This document shows positions 27,846-36,255 of a DNA stretch of 64,000 nt, in pieces. The position numbers and the translations under genes are program-made. The stretch lies in the NCBI RefSeq assembly GCF_001439695.1, contig NZ_JYLL01000016.1:62001-126000 (forward strand), read 5' to 3'. This DNA is from Pseudomonas veronii (GTDB lineage: Bacteria; Pseudomonadota; Gammaproteobacteria; Pseudomonadales; Pseudomonadaceae). Numbering within the stretch: position 1 is the first letter of the stretch; every line of letters starts with the position of its first letter. The notes beneath the pieces are model-generated. The model made no database searches and was not told where the DNA came from. It worked only from the letters and a program-made list of their open reading frames with translations.

Positions 27846-29330
27846 ATGCGGATAAATACAGTACTCATTTGCTGCTTGCTGTTATCCGGTTGTGCAAGCG
27901 TTGGAGAAAGCGATAGAACTCTGCAGACAAGAATCGCTTGGTCACAGAAGTGTCCCGCTTTGATTGACGAAAAGGAAGTTGGTGATAATCGCAGTCTGGT
28001 GCTGGGAGGCTTGATTGCAGTAGTTGCACCTCAACTTATCACCGGCGCAATTGATGCTGCGGCAGCATCCTTGAAGGCAGCGGGGGAAAGTAAGTCTATA
28101 GTTAGTGTTGGAAATGTGGATGATTATTTTTATAGTGTGACACAGGATGCTGATTTGACAGTAAAATCAAATGTCGGTTGTTTAATTGTTATTCGAGGCC
28201 ACTTTAAGAATGTCAATGATTCCCCTGGGGGGACCTCGGCGTCAAATATTGCAGACCTAGAGGGATTGGTCGATACGATTTTTAGGGCAGAGCTGAAAGT
28301 TGTGCCATTGAAAGGGGCAAAGTATTTTCAGCTTAAACCAGTTTATCTGAAGGTTGAAAAATTTGAAGATAGGTCGTGGTTTTCGTCTTCTGTCCGAGAT
28401 TATTCAGTCGCGATTAATTTAACCGCGCTAGGTGAGAGCGTTCCATTTGCTTCTACTATTATAAATTTTAAATCTGTGGGTCTGAGGGACGGCATTAAAG
28501 AAGGTATTAAGGAAGGGGACTGGCGTTTGTTTGGGGTGCAGAGTTCGCCTCTTGCATTTCCAGCAGAAATGGCTGATGTAAATAAAGCAAAAGAAAAGCG
28601 TGAAAAAGAAATTGCTCCCTATCTTTTGGCTTACAGCGTTTTGGTGCCGAGCCCTGAAAGTGATCTTCCCACTCGTCCCTCCTTGTATGCCGATAGTGAT
28701 GTTGACCATGCTGTAAAAAAGTACTGTGCTGAAGTGCAATCACTGAACACAAAAGTCCCTAAAAAATTTGGCATCAACGATGAGCGCTGTGGTTTCATGG
28801 TGGAGGCTGCTCGCCAGGAATTCGAGCATAAGCTTGAAAAAGCCGAAAGAAATGATAGTAATCAAAAGTGGGCAAGCAGTTTTTGTACACCAGACTTGAC
28901 GAAGGAACATTGCAAGGAATTTAAGCTAGATAAAAAATTAGAGGGGCGGGGGTTCGGGTTTTTCAATACGTCGGCAACTATAACGGAAGTAAGTAAGGGT
29001 AGTAAGTTTGCTGCTTACTTGGGCGAGGCTTTAAAAGCTTCGGAGACAGAATTGAGCACTGCTATACAAGATAAAGTTATATCATCAAAAGTTAAAGCAA
29101 ATAAACTCGCTAAGGAAGAGGCCAAACGAACTGGGCGCCAGGATGTTGTGTTTTCGGATCTAGACGTAGATGAGGCGGAGGCGGAGCTGGCGGACGTAAT
29201 GCAGGATGAAAAATCGAGTTTGCATGACCTAGCTGCGGCAAGGGTTAAATTGATTAAGGCGAAAATAGCGTCCAACAATAGTCGCAGGAGTGCAGGACTT
29301 CCATTGCTCTATTCGTACTTAGAGGAATGA
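27846..29330 (+). CDS. Large predicted lipoprotein of unknown function
   Basis: 494 residues starting with a type II signal peptide (MRINTVLICCLLLSGCASVG); the lipobox LSGC predicts a membrane-anchored lipoprotein. A short hydrophobic stretch (VLGGLIAVVAPQLITGAIDA) occurs near 60-80. The rest is soluble, with Lys/Glu-rich helical parts near the C-terminus (KANKLAKEEAKRTGRQ). No family was recognised. The start at 27846 places the lipobox correctly; an upstream GTG would add nine residues before it. It is AT-rich and ends four bases before the protease gene, so the two are probably co-translated partners. Confidence 0.75.
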   Translation: MRINTVLICCLLLSGCASVGESDRTLQTRIAWSQKCPALIDEKEVGDNRSLVLGGLIAVVAPQLITGAIDAAAASLKAAGESKSIVSVGNVDDYFYSVTQDADLTVKSNVGCLIVIRGHFKNVNDSPGGTSASNIADLEGLVDTIFRAELKVVPLKGAKYFQLKPVYLKVEKFEDRSWFSSSVRDYSVAINLTALGESVPFASTIINFKSVGLRDGIKEGIKEGDWRLFGVQSSPLAFPAEMADVNKAKEKREKEIAPYLLAYSVLVPSPESDLPTRPSLYADSDVDHAVKKYCAEVQSLNTKVPKKFGINDERCGFMVEAARQEFEHKLEKAERNDSNQKWASSFCTPDLTKEHCKEFKLDKKLEGRGFGFFNTSATITEVSKGSKFAAYLGEALKASETELSTAIQDKVISSKVKANKLAKEEAKRTGRQDVVFSDLDVDEAEAELADVMQDEKSSLHDLAAARVKLIKAKIASNNSRRSAGLPLLYSYLEE

Positions 29331-29334
29331 TGTA

Positions 29335-30198
29335 ATGATCGCTCGAAAAGTTATAGTTTTTATAATGTTGTTAATGGTTTGCAAAGGCGCGTCTGCCGGA
29401 GAATATGAGCCCCAAAGTGTAGTTGATTATTTGATCCATGGCGGGCATATGGCTAAACCGGATGGAAATCAATGGCAAGTCGCGTTGGTTGAGTCCGGTA
29501 GGACCCATTTGGATGGAATATTTTGCAGTGGTACGCTGATTAATAATAAATGGGTACTAACGGCTGCGCATTGTTTGATGGATCCATTGGATTGTGAGAA
29601 GCCTAGGGCGGGATGGTTCTGGGTACTATATGGAAGTACTGATTTAGTTGTTAGCGCAAAACTTGTGGCTCCAAAAAATACAGTGATTAATCCAAATTAT
29701 CGTTGCAAGCCTTCCAGAGATGATATTGCTTTAATTGAGTTGGAAGAGCCTGTGTCTGATGTTGGTTATGTGATTCTGGCAGATGCATTGACTGAGTCTA
29801 AATTAATAGCGCCTGAGCAGGCGCTATTAATTTCTGGATGGGGGAAAACTGCTATTGGAAATCCTGTTTCTCGCTATCTCATGGAGGCGGAAATTAAGGT
29901 TGTAAAAAATTCGTTATGCGAGAAAGCAGTTGGCTTGAGTGATAAGCTTCCATCAAATGTTATTTGTGCTGGCGGGGGCGGAAAAGATTCTTGTAAGGGG
30001 GATAGTGGCGGGCCGCTATATGTGAGGGGAGGGAGTAAAATTACTCAAGTTGGAGTGGTTAGTTTTGGGCGTGGGTGTGGTGAGGGGCCAGGTGTTTATA
30101 CAGGAGTTTCAGCTTACATGGACTGGATTAGCAAGATTGCGGTAACTTCTGTCAGTTCGCGTTGTACTGCCAAAGATATTCGTGAGCTGCGGTGTTAA
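29335..30198 (+). CDS. Secreted trypsin-like serine protease
   Basis: S1-family endopeptidase of 287 residues, with a Sec signal (MIARKVIVFIMLLMVCKGAS, A). The catalytic triad is complete: His79 (LTAAHCL), Asp130 (DDIALIEL) and Ser224 (CKGDSGGPLY). Paired Cys residues suggest a disulfide-stabilised fold. The mature N-terminus is not the classical activation IVGG, since the region reads YLIHGGHMAKPDG. Therefore the activation mode is uncertain. It immediately follows the lipoprotein gene; the pair may form an extracytoplasmic protease with anchor, inhibitor or target. Confidence 0.92.
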   Translation: MIARKVIVFIMLLMVCKGASAGEYEPQSVVDYLIHGGHMAKPDGNQWQVALVESGRTHLDGIFCSGTLINNKWVLTAAHCLMDPLDCEKPRAGWFWVLYGSTDLVVSAKLVAPKNTVINPNYRCKPSRDDIALIELEEPVSDVGYVILADALTESKLIAPEQALLISGWGKTAIGNPVSRYLMEAEIKVVKNSLCEKAVGLSDKLPSNVICAGGGGKDSCKGDSGGPLYVRGGSKITQVGVVSFGRGCGEGPGVYTGVSAYMDWISKIAVTSVSSRCTAKDIRELRC

Positions 30199-30689
30199 AT
30201 GTCTTTTGCGATGGACGCGTTTCAGGTCAAAAGTTGAGCGATCCCACGTGTATGTGCTGAATGGCTCGAAGCGTGCCAAATATTAAGGAGCTACGCTTCA
30301 AGTCGAATGGTAGGACTGCGCGCCAGCAATAGATCGAGCAAGGCGGTCATGCTCCTTCAGGAGCAATTGACCTTGCTGACACTACAAAAAAAGCTGGACC
30401 TTATAAAAGAGGCAGTGCTGCCTTTCTGGATATGAAATAAGCCACGTTTCTACAGTGGAAAAGCGAGCGCACATGTTGATTTCCTCGCTTTGCGGTTACG
30501 CTGAGGCTGGCTGAAATACTGGTATTCGTCGCCCGGTTGCGAGGTCGCAGTCTGTGACGCTGGAAGATTTCGCGATTTACATGCGGATTGCAAATAGAAG
30601 CCTTCAGATGGTCACATGCAATAGTCGCGTTTCTGCCGAAGCAGAATCTCAACGTGGCACAGCTCATGCTATTGTTTTGAGAAAGCTCT
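30199..30689. other. Intergenic region with a long hairpin
   Basis: No credible gene. It contains a two-part inverted repeat (30,337-30,377): outer arms AGCAAGG/CCTTGCT and an inner perfect stem TGCTCCT/AGGAGCA. A smaller AGGCAG-TG-CTGCCT stem followed by TTCT lies near 30,410-30,426. Either could end the protease transcript. The first is unusually elaborate for a terminator. Confidence 0.5.
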
Positions 30690-30962
30690 CTAATGTCCGA
30701 CCTCAGAACTGCCCAGCATAGCGTCTATTCTCCAGCCATCAATCGATGCTGAATCTGTAGTCCGGATTGCACCGAGTGTGCGTTTGCGCTCGCGCTGCTC
30801 CCACTCGAAAACATCACCGGCGTCCCAGAGGTTGCAGCTCCCAGCGTGCTTCATGCACGGAGCCGGAAATGGATTCGCTATTCGCTTCATGCGGCGAAAC
30901 AGCGTGCGGCTTGAGCAGCGAAAACGCTCGCATAAATCCTTCGTCGAATAATAGGCGTTCAT
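30690..30962 (-). CDS. alpA: AlpA-like excisionase/regulator
   Basis: 90-residue protein with the MerR-like winged-helix of AlpA regulators: YSTKDLCERFRCSSRTLFRR, followed by a short wing and WDAGDVFEWEQRERKR. Such proteins activate or assist excision in P4-like islands. It lies between the first integrase module and the second, on the opposite strand, facing a divergent promoter region. Confidence 0.75.
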   Translation of the reverse strand: MNAYYSTKDLCERFRCSSRTLFRRMKRIANPFPAPCMKHAGSCNLWDAGDVFEWEQRERKRTLGAIRTTDSASIDGWRIDAMLGSSEVGH

Positions 30963-31200
30963 CTCATTTCCCCATTCGGGATCATGGCTTCTACGCTACA
31001 TGAGGGCGTTGCGGGAGCCGCCTCTCGTATTCCTCTTAAGGTCTATCCGGATCGTGGCGGACTTTCGCAGATCGATGCAGAGAGATCGAGAAAGAATCAC
31101 AACTAAAAAGTGTGAAAATTAATTAGTTGTAAACTGAATTAGTAACACTATTAAAATATTGATCCTGAACTTTTGTATATGACAGAAAGAGATATTAGGA

Positions 31201-31440
31201 ATGCAGATTATAATTAAGGGGGACATGACAATGCCTCAATTGCGTCAGGCGTTTTATGAGAAGCTCCTGGAGCTTGAGGAGGAGTTTGGTGTTGAGCACC
31301 TAAAGGGCGCAACCTTGTACATTAATCCGATCAATGAGTTTGGAGAGGATGTTGTCTTGCGAAACAAGTATGGACAAACAGTCCATAAATTATTCAGTCA
31401 TGGGCCGTATCGGTGTTCGGCTGAAGAATTTAAAATATAG
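31201..31440 (+). CDS. Small conserved-looking island protein
   Basis: 79 residues, no family assigned. It combines an amphipathic helix (QLRQAFYEKLLELEEEFGVE) with a short beta-rich half and seems a compact soluble domain. AGGA directly precedes the ATG, so a start at a downstream Met is possible. It heads a plus-strand set with the next small protein and the second integrase. Confidence 0.55.
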   Translation: MQIIIKGDMTMPQLRQAFYEKLLELEEEFGVEHLKGATLYINPINEFGEDVVLRNKYGQTVHKLFSHGPYRCSAEEFKI

Positions 31441-31474
31441 TTAGAAATAAAATTTTGTGTCTGGATAATTAAAA

Positions 31475-31765
31475 ATGGAGATTAATATTGTCATGGAATT
31501 CCCTCGCTATGTGAATATTGAACAAGCAAGAAATGTACTCGCTGAAAGCGGAGTTGAGCTTACCCAGCGGCAAATAAAGCGGGCGGCAGACCCGGATGCA
31601 AACGGAAAGCGTAAGCTTCCATTTTTTGTTGATCCCATCGATGGTCGATTGAAAATTGATAAAAACCTTTTGGTGGAGATTTATACCAGTTGTCAGGTGA
31701 ATGCTCAAAATAATGCACATATTAATGCGGCCAGTCTTCGGAGTGTATTTGACCGAAAAAGTTAA
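31475..31765 (+). CDS. Small DNA-binding-like protein before integrase 2
   Basis: 96 residues. The segment NIEQARNVLAESGVELTQRQ followed by IKRAADPDANGKRKLPFFVD resembles a small winged helix-turn-helix of excisionase type, and it ends 17 bases before the integrase gene. The start may instead be the Met seven codons in, which has GGAG at a 12-base distance. A role as recombination directionality factor is inferred from position. Confidence 0.5.
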   Translation: MEINIVMEFPRYVNIEQARNVLAESGVELTQRQIKRAADPDANGKRKLPFFVDPIDGRLKIDKNLLVEIYTSCQVNAQNNAHINAASLRSVFDRKS

Positions 31766-31782
31766 TTGCGATATGCAGAATC

Positions 31783-32961
31783 ATGTCGGATATCAGGAAA
31801 AAGATAGGAAAGAAGGGTGTTACGTACCAGGTTCGCTATGCGGACAAGGGTTCGAAATCAGGTTATTCCTATAAGACTTTCGCAACGGCCAAAGAAGCGC
31901 GGCAGTTTCGGGAATCCCCGAAAGAGACACATGCCGGAGGCGGACTCAGCGTGCCTCAGGCCATCGACAAGTGGCTGAGCATTTGTGAGAAAGAGGGGCG
32001 CGACGGCAGGCCCCCGGTCTCCAAGGCAACCCTCGACTACTACACCTATATCGCCAGGATCATGAAGGGCTATACGTGGGAGACAGATCTGCGTGGTCTC
32101 ACCAAGCCTGATGTCGTGGCCTTCCGATCCTGGCTGATCAACGAACACGGTCGCTACCTAGCAGCCAAGACGCTGACCTACTTTCACGCAGTCGTTGCTG
32201 AAATGGCGACACGCGGCGCAGTCGAGTCGAACGCTGCCCTCGGCGTTGGCGTGCGCCAGGAAACACGGTACGACGAAGAGGTAGTCATTCCGTCAGAGCA
32301 GGAAGTACGAGACCTCCTGCAAGCGGCAGACGATCTCGCCAACTCGACTAATCTCCGCGTCAAGAATGCCTGGAAGCGCTATCGCCCAATGTTGTACCTC
32401 GCCGTAGATTCCGGCATGCGTCCGCAGGAGTATGTAGCCGTTGCTAGAAGCAGTTTCCGCGACGGCGGTGTGCACGTAGAGCGCGCCATTGATCGCAGTG
32501 GCGATCTGTCTGTCCCCAAGACACCAGCAGCCCGCCGTTTCATCGAGCTAAGCCCCATCACGCTGGACATCGTGTCCGAGTACATCAAAGGTCACGAAGG
32601 CCCGAACAACTATGATCTGGCCTTTCCGACCGAGACAGGGACGTGGCAATCGCTCGATAACTGGCGCAAACGCGGGTTCGATGAGGTTTGTAAGAAGGCA
32701 GGTGTTATCAAGATTGAGAAGATTGACGACGAGGAAGTCGTCAGATCGCGGTACTCGCCGTATTTGCTGCGGCACTACTTTGCGTCCGTCCTAATCGCGC
32801 AAGGGACGGACATTGCAAAGATCAAAACCCTTATGGGTCACACAAACATCAGTACTACGTTCGATGTTTATGCCCATCTCATTCGCCAGGCCGAGAACAA
32901 AAAGACTCGTCGCCAGGGGATGATCTTCCAGATGACAGACAGTAAGTCACAAGTTGATTGA
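31783..32961 (+). CDS. Tyrosine integrase 2
   Basis: 392-residue phage-type integrase. An N-terminal AP2-like arm domain (YQVRYADKGSKSGYSYKTFA) and a SAM-like core domain precede the catalytic part. Catalytic Arg is in DSGMRPQEYVAVARSS; LLRHYFASVLI gives the Arg-His of box II; GHTNISTTFDVYAHL supplies the last His/Tyr pair. It differs strongly from the prfC integrase, so it belongs to a separate module. Likely target: the tRNA-Gly 3' end whose copy lies near 36.3 kb. Confidence 0.9.
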   Translation: MSDIRKKIGKKGVTYQVRYADKGSKSGYSYKTFATAKEARQFRESPKETHAGGGLSVPQAIDKWLSICEKEGRDGRPPVSKATLDYYTYIARIMKGYTWETDLRGLTKPDVVAFRSWLINEHGRYLAAKTLTYFHAVVAEMATRGAVESNAALGVGVRQETRYDEEVVIPSEQEVRDLLQAADDLANSTNLRVKNAWKRYRPMLYLAVDSGMRPQEYVAVARSSFRDGGVHVERAIDRSGDLSVPKTPAARRFIELSPITLDIVSEYIKGHEGPNNYDLAFPTETGTWQSLDNWRKRGFDEVCKKAGVIKIEKIDDEEVVRSRYSPYLLRHYFASVLIAQGTDIAKIKTLMGHTNISTTFDVYAHLIRQAENKKTRRQGMIFQMTDSKSQVD

Positions 32962-32973
32962 CGGGACTTTTTG

Positions 32974-33624
32974 TTATGGGGTTCGTGTAATCGAACGCAG
33001 TGACGGGCTGCTGCAATCAATTAGTTGATTATATCGCGCGAGATTTTCTCGGCTGTAATCCTCGCACTCAATGTCACGGCGGAAGTGATATGGATGCGGC
33101 GGCGGATTCTTCATAAAGGCCATCGCCTCGTCGGACTGGAGCGGTGCTATACCCTTGCAAAATGCGGAGAGATAAAGTGCGGCGTTCGCTGGCGTCAATT
33201 TTAAGTAACCCCTACTGCGTAGCGAGGTGATAATGTCCAAGCCTGCACCGCTTTGCTTTAGATAATTCGCAGGGCTAGGAGCAGCCTCGGATGCCTCCGT
33301 TACACAGAATTGGCAAAAAGTTGGATCGATAAGATACCACCCACTATCCGGCCCTTCCGAGACTTCGACAACAAGCGCGGCATGACCCTGCATCCAGTAA
33401 CCTTCAAGAGATTGAGTAGCTAACGGCTTGGCTGGCACGCCTAGGTCTTGAAATGCATATCCAGCGACACACTGTGCCAGGCCACAGCAACCAGCGAAAG
33501 CTGCTTGTAACTCCGTTAAGTCTCGCTGATTCAAATAGTCGGTATGCAATTTCGTGGCGTAACGCAGGATTTCCTGCGTTTTCATTACAATTTCATCGAG
33601 TAATACAGGGGTGTTGTGGGGCAA
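32974..33624 (-). CDS. Transglutaminase-like Cys-His-Asp protein
   Basis: 216-residue protein of unknown function. Three motifs in order suggest a papain/transglutaminase-type triad: FAGCCGLAQCVAGYAFQ (Cys), MQGHAALVVEV (His) and WYLIDPTFCQF (Asp). Bacterial relatives of this fold include proteases, transglutaminases and acyltransferases. No signal peptide is visible. The TTG at 33624 has GAGGAG only two bases away; ATG at 33585 is an alternative without a clear site. It is transcribed divergently from the radical SAM gene, which suggests a joint peptide-modification role (inference). Confidence 0.6.
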   Translation of the reverse strand: MPHNTPVLLDEIVMKTQEILRYATKLHTDYLNQRDLTELQAAFAGCCGLAQCVAGYAFQDLGVPAKPLATQSLEGYWMQGHAALVVEVSEGPDSGWYLIDPTFCQFCVTEASEAAPSPANYLKQSGAGLDIITSLRSRGYLKLTPANAALYLSAFCKGIAPLQSDEAMAFMKNPPPHPYHFRRDIECEDYSRENLARYNQLIDCSSPSLRSITRTP

Positions 33625-33672
33625 TGCTCCTCGCTTTCTTTAGATATAGCATAACATTACATATTAGGCTAG

Positions 33673-33708
33673 AAAAAAGCAGGCTGGCAGCACCAAATGC
33701 AAGCCTGC
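33673..33708 (-). terminator. Hairpin with T-run on the minus strand
   Basis: GCAGGCT and AGCCTGC arms (33,679-33,685 and 33,702-33,708) around a 16-base loop. Read on the minus strand, the hairpin ends in TTTTTT. It lies upstream of the Cys-His-Asp gene rather than after a known gene, so it may attenuate that gene or end a short unannotated transcript. Confidence 0.6.
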
Positions 33709-33830
33709 GTTTGCAGTAGTGAAGTGATGGACCTACGCTTCTTGTGCGCCATTGAAGCTCGCTTCAGCGTTTCAATGCCGTTAACCAGGCGATGCCTGAA
33801 ACCGTTCTCGATCTAAGGAGACTTTATGCT

Positions 33831-34778
33831 ATGCACGAAGAACCTGTTCGTAACGTACCTTCAAACCAGCCGAAATTTGATTTTTTGTGGCTTGAATTAA
33901 CCAATCGATGCAACCTGCAATGCAGCCACTGTTACTCGGGGTCTAGCCCATATAGTGGCGACAGAGACTTCCTAACCGAGGCTGATTATCTCCGGCTGAT
34001 CGAAGAAAGTTATGCCTTGGGCTGTCGCCAAATTCAGTTTATCGGTGGCGAGCCGACACTAAACAAAAGCCTGCCTGTGCTGATTGAGCGCGCTTCAAAA
34101 ATTGGTTACGAGTTTGTAGAGGTGTTCACAAACCTTGTTAAAGTAAGCGACGTATTAATAGATACTTTCAAAAAATACAGGATTTCTGTCGCCACATCGT
34201 TCTATTCAACTAATGCTCTTACGCACGACGGAATTACTGGTTCGGTTGGAAGCTTTAGCCGCACAACAGTGAATATGCGGAAAATTCTCGCAGCAGGCCT
34301 TGATCTGCGGGTCGGGCTTATAGAGATGGAGGCGAATTCAGGTGAGTATCAGTCTGTTTTTAACTACCTGACAGAGATGGGGGTTATGAATATTGGGTAC
34401 GATCGCATCCGTGGATTTGGACGAGCGCAAGAAAACGATACATGCTCGATGACGGAGCTTTGTGGTCATTGTGCCGAAGGGGTTCTAGCCATCGGACCTG
34501 ATGGAGTCGTAGCCCCATGCATCATGTCGAAGCAGTGGCCGGTAGGCTCTGTACTATTCAGCAATCTCACGGAGATCAACTGCTCAGAAACGTTGAGGGC
34601 AACCAGACAACGAATTGCGGAGGCAACAAGCTCTACCGACGCCTTCTGTCAGCCGGAGTGTGGCCCTAATAATAAGCAGTGCATTCCAGAATGCGGGCCT
34701 TCCAGGCAATGCCCGCCTTGCGGACCAAATGCGGGTCACAAGTGCCCTCCCAACGGGAATTGTACCCCAGGACGTTAA
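33831..34778 (+). CDS. Radical SAM/SPASM protein with Cys-Gly-Pro-rich tail
   Basis: 315-residue radical SAM enzyme. The SAM-cluster motif is Cys27-x3-Cys31-x2-Cys34 (CNLQCSHC), followed by the SAM-binding IGGEPTL. A SPASM-like region (CGHCAEGVLAIGPDGVVAPC) would bind auxiliary clusters. The last ~45 residues are a Cys-rich tail with repeats of CGP, CPP and CIPE type, more than a SPASM domain needs. SPASM enzymes usually modify ribosomal peptides. ATG at 33831 has AAGGAG at ten bases; an ATG 39 bases upstream lacks one. No precursor gene is obvious nearby. Confidence 0.88.
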   Translation: MHEEPVRNVPSNQPKFDFLWLELTNRCNLQCSHCYSGSSPYSGDRDFLTEADYLRLIEESYALGCRQIQFIGGEPTLNKSLPVLIERASKIGYEFVEVFTNLVKVSDVLIDTFKKYRISVATSFYSTNALTHDGITGSVGSFSRTTVNMRKILAAGLDLRVGLIEMEANSGEYQSVFNYLTEMGVMNIGYDRIRGFGRAQENDTCSMTELCGHCAEGVLAIGPDGVVAPCIMSKQWPVGSVLFSNLTEINCSETLRATRQRIAEATSSTDAFCQPECGPNNKQCIPECGPSRQCPPCGPNAGHKCPPNGNCTPGR

Positions 34779-34916
34779 GTCGTTAGGCAGATATAGTCAT
34801 TACAAGGGTGAGGAGGAGCCGCGACGGCCCGAGGTTTGTCTGTGCGGCAACTCTGTCCATCTTAATGAGTGAGGCGCTGCCGGTTGGCGTTAGCGCTGTG
34901 CTAGCCCTATATATTC

Positions 34917-35003
34917 CTTCAGGAGCGTGTGGCAAATATGTGGCTAGCACTAACTAAGTAGTTATAACTATACATATTTATTTAGCTTCCAAGGCCATAA
35001 GTC
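34917..35003. other. Att-like site A (diverged copy of site B)
   Basis: This 87-base stretch aligns along its length with the sequence ending in the tRNA-Gly 3' piece near 36.3 kb. Both contain an 11-base direct repeat TGTGGCAAATA / TGTGGCTAGCA (34,928-34,949 here), a TAAGTA block, an AT-rich spacer and TAGCTTCC. The tRNA-like part is degenerate, so it may be an old or unusable integrase site. Confidence 0.65.
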
Positions 35004-35035
35004 CTTTCATTCATCTAGAGAGTAAATTAACTATA

Positions 35036-35072
35036 TTAATGAGGCGATTAATCGGGCTATCCGTCTCATTAA
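35036..35072. promoter_or_regulatory. Palindromic operator 1 before fic
   Basis: TTAATGAGGCG and CGTCTCATTAA arms face each other across 15 bases. It shares its arms with the second palindrome, which overlaps the fic start codon. The two are likely binding sites of one dimeric repressor. Confidence 0.7.
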
Positions 35073-35082
35073 TTAGCTGGAA

Positions 35083-35113
35083 ATGAGACGATTAAGGGAT
35101 ATATTCGTCTCAT
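35083..35113. promoter_or_regulatory. Palindromic operator 2 overlapping the fic start
   Basis: ATGAGACG and CGTCTCAT arms, 15 bases apart. The last two bases are the first two of the ATG of fic, so a bound protein would block initiation. The Fic protein's own C-terminal winged helix is the simplest candidate binder (inference). Confidence 0.7.
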
Positions 35114-36218
35114 GACGTATAACTGGCAACAACCTGATTGGCCCAACTTTCGTTACGATCTTTCATTCGTGGAAGATCTTCTTTTTGACTTTGCAGAGAA
35201 AACTGGCCATATCGCCGGACTCCTGCAAGGGTTGCCCGACAATGCCCAGCAGGAAATAATTCTCTCTCTTATGGTTTCGGAGGCCGTTAAAACGTCCGAG
35301 ATTGAGGGCGAGTTCATTCAGCGCTCCGATGTTATGTCCTCGATCCGGAACAATCTCGGCCTCAGTCCTGCTCATGAAGAGGTAGGGGACAAAAAGGCGC
35401 AGGGTGTCGGTGAACTGATGGTTGCCGTTCGGCAAAGCTTTGCAGCCCCGCTTACTGAGACGATGCTGTTCGACTGGCATAGCAGGCTTATGGCTCCCTT
35501 CGTCAAACGTCTCATCGTCGGTCAATGGCGGAGTCATGAGGACCCGATGCAAATCGTCTCCGGACCTCTTGGTAAACAGCGAGTCCATTTTGAGGCGCCA
35601 TCTTCCTCCGATGTTCCGAAAGAAATGGCAGGCTTTATCTACTGGTTCAACGACACAGCCCCTGGCGGTAATAATAGTCTCAAAAGCCCGGCAGTCCGCT
35701 CAGCCATTGCGCATCTCTATTTTGAGAGCATCCACCCATTTGAGGACGGCAATGGCCGCATCGGGCGTGCCTTGTCGGAAAAGGCCCTTTCCCAAGGGTT
35801 AGGCCGCCCTGTCGTCATGAGCCTGTCAAAGGCCATCGAGTCCAATCGAAAAGCCTACTATGGGGCTTTGAGCGACGCTCAAACCTCCAACGACCTTACA
35901 GAATGGATCGCTTATTTCACGCGCACAATTCTCGATGCTCAAAACGATACTGAGCAAACAATAAATGCTGCACTGTTCAAAACTAAAATCTTCGACCGCT
36001 ATCGCGGGAAGCTGAATGACAGGCAGATGAGTATCATCAGCTTTATGCTGGAAAACAGCCAAGACGAAAGCACTCATATGCGCACGAAGACATACATGAA
36101 GATGACGGGGGCCTCAAAAGCGACAACGGCGCGAGACCTCCAGAACCTCGTTGAGCTCGGTATTTTTAGGCAAGCTGGTGAAGGTCGTAATACGCATTAC
36201 GAAGTTGAAGTTATTTGA
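35112..36218 (+). CDS. Fic-domain AMP-transferase with C-terminal winged helix
   Basis: 368 residues. An N-terminal DUF4172-like domain (NWQQPDWPNFRYDLSFVEDL) carries the inhibitory helix motif T61-x3-E65-G66 (TSEIEG). The Fic core has the canonical HPFEDGNGRIGR, with catalytic His208. The C-terminal ~80 residues form a winged helix (MTGASKATTARDLQNLVELG). This is the class II, self-inhibited Fic layout; it would transfer AMP (or another nucleotide) to a target that is not known. AAGGGA lies 12 bases before the ATG. It is flanked on both sides by att-like sites, as a one-gene cassette. Confidence 0.93.
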   Translation: MTYNWQQPDWPNFRYDLSFVEDLLFDFAEKTGHIAGLLQGLPDNAQQEIILSLMVSEAVKTSEIEGEFIQRSDVMSSIRNNLGLSPAHEEVGDKKAQGVGELMVAVRQSFAAPLTETMLFDWHSRLMAPFVKRLIVGQWRSHEDPMQIVSGPLGKQRVHFEAPSSSDVPKEMAGFIYWFNDTAPGGNNSLKSPAVRSAIAHLYFESIHPFEDGNGRIGRALSEKALSQGLGRPVVMSLSKAIESNRKAYYGALSDAQTSNDLTEWIAYFTRTILDAQNDTEQTINAALFKTKIFDRYRGKLNDRQMSIISFMLENSQDESTHMRTKTYMKMTGASKATTARDLQNLVELGIFRQAGEGRNTHYEVEVI

Positions 36219-36255
36219 CCAGTTTTATTGATGGTCACTGCTGGCTTTGGATGTT

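Noticed and set aside
30401-30667. 88-codon minus-strand frame before alpA
   Set aside because: No ribosome site and non-protein-like composition; it crosses a hairpin region.
33727-33816. 29-codon plus-strand frame just before the radical SAM gene as a precursor peptide
   Set aside because: Weak ribosome site and no core-peptide-like composition; it only overlaps the SAM gene's own ribosome site.
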